A stretch of 64,000 nucleotides of DNA, taken from Strongylocentrotus droebachiensis. Its lineage: Eukaryota; Echinodermata; Echinoidea; Camarodonta; Strongylocentrotidae. The stretch's first letter is position 1, and each line of letters starts with the position of its first letter. Shown here piece after piece: positions 40,796 through 53,400 of the stretch. Both the position numbers and the translations under genes were made by a program. The stretch covers positions 37,535 to 101,534 of the forward strand of contig JAVYIG010007482.1 of assembly GCA_035222895.1 (NCBI GenBank). Reading direction: 5' to 3'. Below the pieces are notes generated by a model. It was not told the origin of the DNA and did no database searches. It saw only the letters and a list, made by a program, of their open reading frames with translations.

Positions 40796-41019
40796 TTACC
40801 ATCACAAAGTTGAGTAATATTCCATAAAATAGAAGTGAAGTGAAAGACGAAGCATCACCACCCACCCCGAACATGCACGCACGCACGCACACACACAAAT
40901 GAGCATTCCATTCCCGACAAGGCCCACCCAAACTATTACTCTTTGTCGGGAATTCTTCTTATCGTACGAAAAGTTGAGTGGCCGCTGTCCTCTTGGTGCG
41001 TATTGGCAGATGTTGTGCT

Positions 41020-41275
41020 TCATGATGATGATGATTATGATGATGAAGATTAAGATGATGATGATGATGACATATGGTGGTAGTGAATGTGTACAAATGG
41101 GAAAGATTTGTTGGGTTACGCCACTTAAACGTTCAGCGATCTTGATAAAAAATCAATGCTCAATCAGAAAAGGGGTAATTATGAAACAATTGTCACCACG
41201 TGTGTTGTGTGTGTGTGCGCGTGTCTGACTGTCTTTGTTCAATGCACTGTTTTATTCCTTAACCCAGTAATTACT
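41020..41275 (+). repeat. Direct repeat unit 1 at the inversion centre
   Basis: A GAT-rich microsatellite is followed by TATGGTGGTAGTGAATGTGT, GCCACTTAAACGTTCAG.GATC and AAAATCAATGCTCAATCAG, then a GT run and GTTCAATGCACTGTTTTATT. Unit 2 (41865-42025 resuming at 43434-43570) is in the same orientation but interrupted by a 1.4-kb element. Confidence 0.75.
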
Positions 41276-41530
41276 TGTACCAGTAATTACCTGGAGTGAG
41301 TCAGAAAAATGTCCCACTTTTTAAAAATTGTATTGTTTGAAGTATGAATATTTAATCATGGGTTTCATGATATATCTTGATATAGTTATCCTTCCAGTAC
41401 ATTTAGGTACCATTTTCATTTGAATCTCTGCATGCATCACTGAATATCAGACGATCCTTACAAGACTGCCAGATCTCACTTGCGCCAACTTACTGGGTGA
41501 TGAATAAAGCAGTGCATTGAACAAAGACAG
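41260..41530 (+). repeat. Inner inverted repeat arm, A side
   Basis: GAGTGAGTCAGAAAAATGTC, TTTAGGTACCATTTTCATTT and CTTGCGCCAACTTACTGGGT match 43530-44260 reversed, apart from the TTAA element in that copy. It belongs to the inner part of the inverted duplication. Confidence 0.82.
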
Positions 41531-41539
41531 GCAGACAGA

Positions 41540-41670
41540 CAGACACAATAAACACACACGCACACGCACAAACACACATACGCACAAACACACGCACAAG
41601 CACACACACGCAAACACACGCATTTGCACACACGCGCACACGCACGCGGGCACACACTCACACACAAATA
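41540..41670. repeat. CA-rich microsatellite
   Basis: An irregular CACACG run with ACAAACAC interruptions. The reversed arm has the matching GT-rich run at 43480-43530. Confidence 0.85.
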
Positions 41671-42025
41671 CCGCAAACGTCGGTTAATTAAAAACACAAA
41701 CAATTTTGGTATTTTTTGAGGTATTTTATTATAGTACAACAATGAATCTCTTTCCCCGAAGTTCTCCATCCTCCGTACTCAATCCTCGACATGGCCGCCA
41801 TTCCTCCTGATGCACAGTTGCGCACGGTGAAGATTGAGATAGCACATTGGATTCATGTGCACTTCATGATGACGATGATGATGAAGATGATGATGATTAT
41901 GATTAAGATTAAGATGATGACAATGATGATGATATGGTGGTAGTGAATGTGTACTAGCTAAAGGGAAAGATTGTCAGGGAAATGCCACTTAAACATTCAG
42001 GGATCTTGATAAAAATCAATGCTTA

Positions 42026-43433
42026 CCCATAGGAAAGAAATGAGCCTGCCGCATACTCCTGCGGCAGACTTGCCGCAGATCTGCAGCAGACCTGCCGCAG
42101 ACAGTCATCTTTTTCACATGCAAATTAGTTTTGCCGCAGACTTGCTGCAGACTTGCCGCATACTCTTTCAGTATGGTGAAGAGTCTGCGGCAGGTCTGCC
42201 GCAGACTTGCTGCAGACCTGCCGCATACTCTCTTTTAAGTATGATGAAGAGTCTGCTGCAGACCTGCCGCAGACTCTTCAACATGAATATTCATATCTCA
42301 TATAGACCTGCTGCAGACCTGCCGCATACTCTTTCATATCCAGTACGTGGCAATAAAGTATGCATGTAGAAGAACCAGTGATAAACTGATTGATACTTCA
42401 TAATCGATATTGGCAATATTGATATTACCAATTAGGTTATTCCAATATATATCAATATTACCAATTAGGTATATTCTATTCTCAATTGTATTAACTCCAT
42501 CACATAGATCATTTGAAGTGTATTCAAGAGAAACATTCAAAGTGACACAGGCTCGTACACATATATATACTAAATATGTATATTGTATCTTGGTTATAGT
42601 AATCATATAATCAATATATCTATTGCTAAAACGTGAATGTAATTGTAACATAATCAGACCAAATAATCTATTGGTTAATAATGGCAAACGGAAAATAGAA
42701 ATCACAAAAATTATGTGCATTGTCTTAATTTGCTTAACAAATCATCATAAATGTATTTTTCTGTCACACGTGTAAAGTAATAATGAATATGCATGAGATG
42801 ATTGGTTTCAATTGGTTTCAATTGGCCCTAGCAAATTGTTTGGTTTGACAGGAGCTAAAAAGACAATTAACAGTGCTAATTAACACAGGAATTTACAAGA
42901 TCATGGGCTCAGCCTGGAACCTTACTGCATGTCCTACAAAATGGCCGCCTATAGCCTTGCTTCAGACTGTATAATTTCCCACTTTTCTGTGGCAGACTTG
43001 ACGCAGACTGTTCCTGTGGTGTACTGATATGTAGCAAGTCTGGAGCAAAGTTTCGCCCTGCCACAGACCGTTCCTGTGGCATACTAGTATGCGGCAAGTC
43101 TGGAGCAAAGTTTCATCCTGCCGCAGATCTGCCGCAGACTGTTCCTGTGGCATACTAGTATGCGGCAAGTCTGGAGCAAAGTTTCATCCTGCGCCGCAGA
43201 TCTGCCGCAGACTGTTCCTGTGGCATACTAGTATGCGGCAAGTCTGGAGCAAAATTTCATCCTGCCGCAGATCTGCCGCAGACTGTTCCTGTGGCATACT
43301 ATGCGGCAAGTCTGCAGCAAAATTTCTTTCTGCCGCATACTTCGGCATACTCTTTGCCGCAGACTAAAAGTATGCGGCAGGTCTGCGGCAGGTCTGCGGC
43401 AGGTCTGCGGCATACTTTTTACTTTCCTATGGG
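42026..43433. mobile_element. 1.4-kb TA-flanked element packed with TGCCGCAGA repeats
   Basis: Termini CCCATAGGAAAG and CTTTCCTATGGG are perfect inverses, flanked by TA (42024-42025 and 43434-43435). Direct repeat unit 1 gives the empty site ATCAATGCTCAATCAG. Both subterminal regions are dense in CTGCCGCAGAC and its inverse. At the right, a 71-bp unit (CATACTAGTATGCGGCAAGT and following) recurs about four times. The roughly 450-bp middle is AT-rich and no transposase frame was found. The TA target suggests mobilisation by a Tc1/mariner-type enzyme. Confidence 0.85.
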
Positions 43434-43529
43434 TAATCAGAAAAGAAAAAAAGAAAAAAAATTCTGAGACATTTGTAACCGTGTGTGTTGTCTGTGTTCG
43501 TGTGTGTGTGCGTGTGTGTATGTGTGCGT

Positions 43530-44260
43530 GTGTTTGTTCAATGCACTGTTTTATTCCTCACCCAGTAAGTTGGCGCAAGTGAAATCTGGCAATCTTGTAA
43601 AGATTGTCTGATGTTCAGTGTTGCGTGAAGGGATTCAAATGAAAATGGTACCTAAATTTACTGGGAGGATAACTCTATCAAGACATATCATTAAAGGTAA
43701 TACAAAGTTTTGGGAAATTTTGCAAAATGGGCGGATAGTGAATCTTTACAATTTTGATATATGTGGATGCCCCTGTGGATGTATTATAAGCACTAAAAAA
43801 ATTAACCCCTAAAACACTTCTGTTTTTGAGAAAAATTGAATATAAAAATTTACCGGTGCTCCCGGTAAATTTTGATTAATTTCAAATAGCGCCTATGGCC
43901 GTACAATGGTAGCTGCGACCATGAAAATCTCAGAATATGTAGTTGTGATAAATAATTACCAAACGGGAATAGCTAATCGGTCGATTTTAGTCAAGAAACA
44001 TTGTTTCAAAGCTAAATTAATATCTTGACCTTGAGAGGGTGCTATACAACATAAAGAGTTAATTATTTATAATTTCATTACTTCAGACTCGATTTCAACC
44101 GCGATAACGATCAATGAATATTGTAGGAACGCATATGCTTCCAATATTTTAATTTGAACCGAATTCATGACCCCATACCAAAACTTTGTAATACCTTTAA
44201 ACCCCTAATTAAATATTCATACTTCAAACAATACAACTTTTAAAAAGTGGGACATTCTTT
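43530..44260 (-). repeat. Inner inverted repeat arm, B side
   Basis: This is the reverse of 41260-41530, interrupted by the TTAA element at 43695-44196. Matches include ACCCAGTAAGTTGGCGCAAG and AAAAAGTGGGACATTCTTTT. Confidence 0.82.
43695..44196 (+). mobile_element. TTAA-flanked miniature element, copy 3
   Basis: 502 bp between TTAA at 43691-43694 and 44197-44200. The other arm of the inner inverted repeat reads GGGTTTCATGATAT (around 41360) where this copy, element removed, would read GGGTTTAATGATAT. That is an empty site with one base changed. Confidence 0.9.
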
Positions 44261-44699
44261 TTGACTCACCCTGTAGCGATATGAAAAACGTTTCGCAAAC
44301 GCAAAATTTGATTTCGATTTTCAATCGTAAATATCTTGATAATCAGACAGGCGATCGGCTTGTAAAAGTCATGGGGTTCCTGACTGACCTAAAGTTTTAT
44401 AATCATTGCAGCATGAGCTAAATCAAGAATTTGTTTAAAGGATCTAAGACAGAGTTACTGGATCCCTTTAAAATAACATATCTTGAACCTTCTACCACAC
44501 ATGTACCATACGTGCAAATGCTAAAAGATTTTGAACACTTTTACATTTTCTTTTCTGAAATGAGGCGTAAACCAAGGCATGTATCAAAACGTATTAGTAG
44601 CTTGCCCTGTAAATGTAAATACAAACCATCAGTGAAAAAGAAAGTTGATCAAACCACTAGGCCCCATTTCATTAAACTTTTATTGATAAAAAGTTCCAC

Positions 44700-45530
44700 A
44701 TTTCTATAACAAATACGTTCTCAGCCAATCAAATGCAAACATTTCCGTAGTTTATAACAGTTATTGAAAATTCTTATTGATAACAAGTTTCACATTTCTA
44801 TAACAAAAAATAAGTTTTCAGCCAATCCAATGCAACAATTTCAGTAGCTTTTAACAGTTAATGCAACTTGTTATCGATAACAAGTTTCACATTTCTATAA
44901 CAAATACGTTCTTAGCCAATCAAATGCAAACATTTCGGTACTTTATAACAGTTATTGCAACTAATCATTGATAACAAGTTTCACATTTATATAACAAATA
45001 AATTCTCAGCCAATCGAATGCAACAACTTCAGTAGCTTATAACAGTTATTGCAACTTGTTATTGATAACAATTTTCACAATTCTATAACAAAAATATGTT
45101 CTTAGCCAATCAAATGCAACAACTTCAGTAGCTTATAACAGTTATTGCAACTTGTTATTGATAACAATTTTCACAATTCTATAACAAAAATATGTTCTTA
45201 GCCAATCAAATGCAACAATTTCAATAGCTTATAACAAGTATTGAAACTTTTTACTGATAACAAGTTTTACATTTATATAACAAATACATTCTCAGCCAAT
45301 CGAATGCAACAATTTCAGCAGCTTATAACAGTTATTGAAACTTTTTACAGATATAAGTTTCACATTTATATAACAAATACTTTCTCAGCCAATCAAATGC
45401 AAAAATGTCAGTAGCCTATGACAGTTATTTCAACTTGCTATTCATAAAAGTGTCACATTTTTATAACAAAAAAAAATATGTTCTCAGCCAATCAAATGCA
45501 ACACTTTCAGTAGCTTATAACAGTTAGACA
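44700..45530 (-). repeat. 95-bp repeat downstream of gene B, 9 units
   Basis: CTCAGCCAATC-type motifs recur about every 95 nt (44722 to 45484), with CTTATAACAGTTATTG and GATAACAAGTTTCACA between them. It is the mirror of 36550-36970 with more units. Confidence 0.88.
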
Positions 45531-45551
45531 ACTAGTTAGACACTATTTTCC

Positions 45552-46235
45552 CAAAATACAATTTTTTTCAGGGGTCCCAAAATTTGGAACGACATACCAA
45601 TAGATATTCGGCTGAGCCCATCACCAAATAGTTTTAAAAGAAAATTTAAACTGTACTTATTAAGACAATACTCAATAGTGTAATAACGTATATTCTTAAT
45701 GTTCATCAGACAGAAAAGAGTGTGTTGGTGTGTATATGGGAGAGAGTATTTGTGTGAATGCAAATTATTTCCCTTTTTTTTTCTTCCTTTTATAACAAAT
45801 AACAAATTTAAATAATGTACTTAGTTTCATATACAATTACTGAAGACAGACTTTTACATAAGGCCCGGCCTTCCTGTCTAGTCTCCAAATACTTGCATTC
45901 CCCTTGTTCCTCACGTCTTCTCCACTCCAAACTCTAGATACGAACTCATTTCCACATGTAGACATAAGAGAAAGTTTCCACTCTCTGAATATGGTAACCC
46001 CCCCCCCCGTACCACCATGACCTTTCCCCTTACCCTTAAACCACTTAATTCCACTATTGTATTATTGCGTTTACCCTTACTTGGGTATTATTTGTATCTC
46101 TTTTGTATTCTTGCCTGACTGCACATGAGTGTTTTTAACTTCGCCATGATTGTATAATGTATTTAGTTACTGATAAGCCTTCTGGCGAAACAGTCTGTAT
46201 AACTCGTACCAATAAAGTGTAACCTTCCAACTCCT
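45552..46235 (+). mobile_element. 5'-truncated non-LTR retrotransposon between the genes
   Basis: The frame 45570-45683 encodes RGPKIWNDIPIDI and NSFKRKFKLYLLRQY before TAA, the C-terminal signature of LINE reverse transcriptases. The 3' UTR contains AAGGCCCGGCCTTCCTGTCT and ends near CCAATAAAGTGTAACC. It has no match next to gene A, so it was inserted on the B side after duplication. Confidence 0.82.
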
Positions 46236-46378
46236 ATATCTACATTTGCTCCTACAGTTGAGCACTGTCAGAAATTGCAGTTCTACTAAACTTGCTTATA
46301 TATAAATATATATATGTTATATGTATATTGAAATGTTATATTGCCCAACGAGAACACATAGTAAAACTGAGATGAACT

Positions 46379-46384
46379 TTTATT
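46379..46384 (-). terminator. Poly(A) signal of gene B
   Basis: AATAAA on the minus strand in GAAATAAAAGTTCATCTCAG, about 900 nt after the stop. Context identical to that of gene A. Confidence 0.7.
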
Positions 46385-46669
46385 TCAGTGAAAGACAAAT
46401 GCACAGCCTCATTGCATTACATAATGAGGTATATAATACCTTACTTCAGCTATAAATTTTGCAAGACTAGTCATAAATTGAGAAACGCCTGAAAATATCA
46501 ATTTTTCTTTACAGAATTCGATTTGCCATTTACTTCATACATGTAATTTGCGACATTTGAACAGTTCATCATGTGACAGGGTAGATTACATGTTATTTTC
46601 CCGATGTTTTATAACTCCGAAGGTTCGTTGTTTTCCAGGTTGACCATTTTGTAGGATCATGGTTTATAT

Positions 46670-46810
46670 AATTCCGAAAATGAAAAAGGGTTCATAATTC
46701 CAAAAATGAAATAGGGTTCATAATTCCAAAAATGAAATAGGGTTCATAATTCCAAAAATGATATAGGGTTCATAATTCCAAAAATGAAATAGGGTTCATA
46801 ATTCCAAAGG
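46670..46810 (-). repeat. 26-bp tandem repeat in the 3' UTR of gene B
   Basis: TTCATAATTCCAAAAATGAA plus ATAGGG repeated about five times, the mirror of 35820-35950. Confidence 0.85.
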
Positions 46811-46979
46811 TTCACAGTACTCAAAAAGACAGAGAACCCTGTATCATTTTTTCAGGATTATACCCCCATTTCATTTTTTGAAATTACGAAACCTCAGAAT
46901 AGTGAAACCCATTTTACTTTTGGAATTATGGACCAGAGGAATGCAACAAATGAGCAGAATTGTGAAGTCCTGGCATATT

Positions 46980-47190
46980 CATGGTTTGATGGTTTGTTTT
47001 AACTGACTGCTAAGAAAGCATGTGTATGCTTGTAAGTAAGCAACCAGGGGACTGAAGGCTGTAAGTCCTCTCCGAGGGACTTGGTAATAAGGATTAATGC
47101 CTTACCAAAGGGCACTAGAGCATGGAATTGGTTTCGAAATTGGGAACAATGCTTAGCACTGAGCTATTGCGGTTCCTCCTATGGTAAAAT
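46980..47190 (-). mobile_element. tRNA-derived SINE in the 3' UTR of gene B
   Basis: The reverse of the SINE at 35463-35665, with the same neighbours on both sides. GACTTACAGCC, AAGGCATTAATCC and the 5' AGGAACCGCAATAGCTCAGT part are readable. Confidence 0.83.
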
Positions 47191-47286
47191 TCTGGTTCGG
47201 TATCACAAACCTTTGGATTTATGAACCTTCAGAAAAACAAGCTAGTGTCTCCTTTGGGCATGGCAGTATGCACACACACACACTGA

Positions 47287-47498
47287 TCAAGCATAAACGC
47301 CATATAGAACTACTCCTATAATAAGAACAAAGGCACATGTGACGTTGAGAATAATCTTATCTCTCTTGGTCTGAACAATCTTTGCCATCTGTAAGGACTC
47401 CCGAGCTTTAAGCTGAACGCTGCTCGTGGACTCCCGATTGGAAAGGCCACAGAACCAATTAAAAGATCTATGCCACCAGCTCTCATCTTCATCTGAAC
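47287..47498 (-). CDS. Gene B exon 13
   Basis: 212 nt with TGA at 47289-47287. It matches A exon 13 at 66 of 70 residues, the changes being Ile/Val, Val/Ala, Met/Ile and Ile/Val. The terminal helix ends GVVLYGVYA. Confidence 0.92.
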
Positions 47499-50400
47499 CT
47501 TTGAAATAAAACAAAAACAGGAGAAAAGTTGAGTTCCATCCATGTACAAGTGTACATCAATTACACTCTTACTGGAAAAAGTACCAATGTGAAACCATAA
47601 TTTTTGGGATGAAAAGAGATCAAAAAATGAATAAAATAAACATAAAACGGGATGGGAAAATGATGAAATCAGATAATTGTGAGAAAAAAAAATGTCTTTC
47701 TGCAAAACATTTCAACGATTTGCCAAAAATGTTCCATTTACTGGTACTTTGTACATGTATTTTCTTTTTGAGTGGCAATCCTAACGTACTGGATAAAAAG
47801 TGCAATAATCTATTAGAATATGTTAGGAAAATCTGGAAGAGTTTGATGCAAAGTGATTATATTTATGTTTCAGGATTCTAACCTTGAGAGTCATTCTTGT
47901 CTTGTGGGTCGATCTCATGTCCTGCTTCATCATCAAGCTCTAAAGTTGCATACTTTTCCTTGGTGCGTGGACCGCCATCATCCTGCTGCTCCTCCTCCTC
48001 CGTGCCTGCTTGGTAAGCCATGATATCCCCTCTTTCAGCTTTGCTAAACCTTGTCCAGAACGTCATACGATACAGCTGAATAATATCAACCAAGAATACA
48101 AAGCACCTTTCAATTCATATAACCTGAAATGCTTAAATGTTCAAACTGGTATCACTAATTTACAATTCTTGAATGGAATTCTTCATGTATGTTTGTTTTT
48201 ATTCATCTTGATTCAATCTACAATGATGTGAATCGGATAATATTTACATGTATGAATATGCTTTAGAGTTCCAGTGGCACAAAATGCTGTTGCAAGGGAT
48301 TTCCGGAGTAGTCTAGTTTGAGATGGGTTTTAGAACAGGAGTGGACTGGTTTGGGATGGGTTGTAGAACAGGAGTGGTCTGGTTTGAAATGGGTTTTAAA
48401 ACAGGAGTGGACTGGTTTGAGATAGGTTTTTAGAACAGGAGTGGACTGGTTTGGGATGGGTTTTAGAACAGGAGTGGTCTACAACCCAATGACATGGGTT
48501 TCAAAACAGGAGTGGTCTACAACCCAATGAGATGGGTTTCAAAATAGGAGTGGTCTACAACCCAATGAGACGAGTTTTAAAACATGAGTGGTCTACAACC
48601 CAATGACATGATTTTAAAACAGGAGTGGTCTACAACCCAATGAGATGGGTTTCAAAATAGGAGTGGTTTACAACCCAATGAGATGGGTTTTTAAAACAGG
48701 AGTGGTCTTCAACCCAATAAGATGGGTTATAAAACAGGAGTGGTCTACAACCCAATGAGATGGGATTCAAAACAGGAGTGGTCTACAACCCAATGACATG
48801 GGTTTCAAAACAGGAGTGGTCTACAACCCAATGAGATGGGTTTCAAAATAGGAGTGGTTTACAACCCAATGAGATGGGTTTCAAAACAGGAGTGGTCTTC
48901 AACCCAATAAGATGGGTTATAAAACAGGAGTGGTCTACAACCCAATGAGATGGGATTCAAAACAGGAGTGGTCTACAACCCAATGGGTTTTAAAACAGGA
49001 GTGGTCTACAACCCAATAAGATGGGTTTTAAAACAGGAGTGGTCTACAACCCAATGAGATGGGATTTAAAACAGGAGTGGTATACAACCCGATGAGATGG
49101 GTTTCAAAACAGGAGTGGTCTTCAACCCAATAAGATGGGTTATAAAACAGGAGTGGTCTACAACCCAATGAGATGGGATTCAAAACAGGAGTGGTCTACA
49201 ACCCAATGAGATGGGTTTTAGAACAGGAGTGGTCTACAACCAAACGAGAGGAGTTTTAAAACAGGAGTGGTCTACAACCCAATGGGTTTTAAAATAGGAG
49301 TGGTCTACAACCCAATGGGTTATAAAACAGGAGTGGTCTACAACCCAATGACGTGGGTTTTAAAACAGGAGCGCTCTACAACCCAATGAGACGAGTTTTA
49401 AAACAGGAGTGGTTTACAACCCAATGACGTGGGTTTTAAAACAGGAGTGGTTTACAACCCAATGACGTGGGTTCTCAAACAGGAGTGGTTTACAACCCAA
49501 TGAGATGAGTTTTAAAACAGGATTGGTCTGCTTTGAGATGGGTTTTAGAACAGGAGTCATTTGGTTTGAGATTGGTTGTGATATAAAAACTGAAAGGCTT
49601 ACATATTTCTTTGGTATAGGTTTAGTGAAGAGACTGATAATGATGACAGTCAGCATAGTCCATAGATAGAGGAATAGAGCAAAGTACATGTAGTGAATAA
49701 GTATATGTTTGATGACGTCAGGTCTATGATCCTCCTCTCCACAAACAGGTGGTAGGTAGATGAAGTCCAGCACCATACGTATTAAACCAATGATGAAGGC
49801 ACTCGTTAATCCCCAGAAGGCACCTGCTTCGTTGATGCGTTCCCATAGCAATGCAACAGTGAACAGACCTGCGGAACAACAACAAAACAAAAACATTGTG
49901 GTTACGATTATGTAAACATCTGCAATGCAGATCAAAATTTAAGAAAGAGAAACAAAAACAAAACGAAAAACAAAAATAGGAGAAACTGCATGATGCTGCA
50001 ATGAAAAAATTCTGCTATTTCATGAAGATCCTCCATAAATAACTCTGTAGTTGCACAAAAAGATGCGTTCAGAACGCAAATTGCATAATAGTTAGCGATG
50101 TTAACTTACTCAAGTTCCATTTTGACATATCTGATTTAAATTTAGCTAACATTCAGCCTCTTTGTATTATTACCAGCTCCACATTCTGATTTTTAACAAT
50201 TAGGCAGTTTGGGCTCCAGACCCACCAAATTTCCAATAGGAGAGAACGGCCAATCTGCTATGATCTGGGCACTGTTTCATAAATTTTCTTTATCAATGAC
50301 AAGTTACAATAACTGTTATAAGCTACTGACATCACATTGGCCTTAGATTGGCTGAGAGCAAATTTGTTATAGAAATTTAGCATTAGTTATTGATAACTAG

Positions 50401-53400
50401 TCCAACTAGTGTCTCTCATTCTTTTTCATTTCCCTTTTTTCATTAAAAAAAAAATTCAAGATTTCTCTTATCTAGTCACATCAGCATTCAGAACATCAAA
50501 GAATTTTCTTTTAGAACCTATTCTTGCTTACCTAAATTAAATTGAATTAATGGGATCTTGAAACAACAGCCATTCAACTACCCCAAAAATAACTAAATAT
50601 TGGTGATGTAACTTGAAAATTGGTTCTTTCTTCATAATCGGTGGAAAAATTACCTGTTTTGGTATTAACTCTTATCCTGCCACAGGGCTTATCCCCATTG
50701 TGCCAAGCCACAAATCCCCCAGTGCAAAATTTATAACAAGATAATCGGATTAACGCGATGTTACTACCAATAGCGCGTGCAAAACACTAGCCACAGTCCA
50801 AAAGGCATGACCAATAACTTCTATTTCAAATGCGTGCACGCATGCAAGAAGCAGAGTAACAGTAGCTTGCTCGCGTGTAGAAAGCACTATAACAATAGCG
50901 TGCATGCAGCATTATAGCAGGCTATGAGTTAAAGCTTTCACTTGCTGTGATGCAAGCTTCACAAGATGGATAAGGAAGGCAATACTTATACGACCGAACG
51001 TGACAATCTAATGAACAGAGAGCTAGGACAATATACTCTTTCTTCAATGTGATTATGTCCAATCCCATTCTACCACATTGTCGCACTGCATCAGCAACAG
51101 CGCTAGCTAAGACAAATGCCTAAAGAAGCTTCCAGCACACTGAGTGAAAGCTTATTGAAACGGGTCATTTTTCCACCGATTGTGAAGAAAGTACTATTTT
51201 ACAACATACAACTACTAACACGAGGTGAATAGAATGAAAAGCGTTACTGACCGGCGATGGATGGAGCAATATAAGCCGTGATCTGCTGGATGTAATGGAA
51301 GAGCTGTCCACCTTCTCCTCTCATCACTATAGGAACCCAGAGTACACTGATACCAACCAGAACGACCACAAATACCCTGGAAACAAAATGTGTCACTTCA
51401 TTCATTATTCCATTCTAGGATTAATATGCCCTATTAAAGTAGTATATCTTTTCAAAATGAACAAATCTTTGTTCATTATTTGGTATGTGCCCGAGTGAGA
51501 TGATTTTTTTGTATTATTTAGCTGAGATAATGTGAAGCTGTGCTTTGATAACGAGTAAAAATGGTAGCGAATTTCATCTCGACTGTTTGCAAATGAAAAT
51601 AATGCAGAACAGACGTGAAATTTCACCAAAATAATGAACAAAAATGTGTTCATTCGTTAATTTTGAAAAGATATACTGTCCCTAGTCCTTGTGCAGTACA
51701 TACAAGTGTTGTAAAACTATTACCCTGGTATTGAATTGTGCAGAATTACTTGTAAAACATGTAAAACATAATTATAATCCCAATAACCATCTATAATTGT
51801 TTTAATGTGTATATACACTGTATTGCTCTTTTATTGATAACATATTAAAAGGTCCATTTGGAAGTTGGATTGAATAAATAGAGAAAAATAAAACAAACAA
51901 AACAGTGAAAGTTTTTTTTTAAATCGGTTAAAAATGAGAAAGATATGGAATTTCAAAGTTTCGCATAATTTCTTAAACAGTGATACATGTATGTAAATTT
52001 GTAATTCGATGATGTCATCCCCTCAGTTTTTCTCTATCCATTATGTACATAAAATTAACAAAATATTAATTTTCTGATCAGGGAATGTAAAAATGGCTTG
52101 AATCCTCATGGAACATGTGCAAAATCACCATTACTGCAAGTTATTGTACTAAAAAGGAAAAGTTGTATGTGTTTTTTCAAAAAAGGAGAGAAGAACTTTA
52201 AATTTCAAACTGAACCGATCAAGCCTAGACTGGTCCAGGAAGTGAGTGAGAAAGGGGTCTAAGTAAAGATTTACCGTCCCACAATCATGAGTTCAAGCTC
52301 GTATTTCTTGTTTCGTTTCCTGCTTAGCCGAGTCATCTGGTGGTCGGTAGGAAACCTACGAACTATTCTCCAGATGTCCATAGTGAAGATCGTTGAACCG
52401 CTGTTAAAGATGGACGTCAATGAACTCATAAGAGCGCTCAGCATCACAGCCAACATTAGGCCACGAATGCCTGTATTAAAGGAACAATAGTAAAACCGAT
52501 ATTCCTATTAGTCAATTTGCAATCAGAGGCTCATAGTTCAGAACAAGGCATTCAAATCTACAATCACCTTTCTCAGCCAAGATGCGATATATATTTCATA
52601 TGGAAATCTTTAAAGACAGGGTATTCTACTGACACTATTTTAGATTTAGTATATGCTGCTCACAATGTCTCCATGTGTCGACAGTCATGTCCCACAAGGC
52701 ATCACCAATTGCATGATGCCAGCATGATGATGCTTGGGTACAAGAACTGGTAATCACTATTTCACTATTAAACATATACCAAATAAAAATAGATATCCCA
52801 TGTAATATGCAAATGAGATAGAATATGGTAATGAATGATTAAATGTAGTAATGATAGCTTGACATACAAACCTGTTGGTAGTACATTCATAACAAGAAGA
52901 GGATAAGCAAGGTTTGAGCAGCCATCCTTAGAGCCACAAATCTCCTCACAATTAGTGGTGCAGGCTACAATATCTAGAGAAAAAACAGAAATGACATTTG
53001 GACATTCGTAAACCCACTTCAAATTTTGGTTACTTCAAGGGCATGCACAAAGGTCCACATACTTTGGCATATATGGTGTATTATATCCTGCATCAAAAAT
53101 TTGTTGGCTTTTGATTGGTTGAGAGCTCGTCACATGACCAGAAATATTTGACCTATTTTTAGAAAGTACTATATGAGAGTACTATTTTGGTTTACTATTT
53201 GGGAGTTGAAAAATTTTTTTTTTTTTTTTTTTTTTTTAATTGATTCAATTTTTTTTTTCAAATCTTAATTTAATGAAAACAAAATATTTTAAATCTTTTT
53301 AAATAAAAATTGACATTTTTTTTGTTCTAAATTTTTTTTTCCAAAAAATATTTTTTTTAAATATTTTTTTTAAATACATTTTTGATGCAGGATATAAAAC

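Noticed and set aside
42019..43413. Cys/Ala-rich frames such as CRRSAADCSCG
   Set aside because: They arise from the TGCCGCAG repeats of the TA-flanked element, appear in several frames at once and have no family resemblance.
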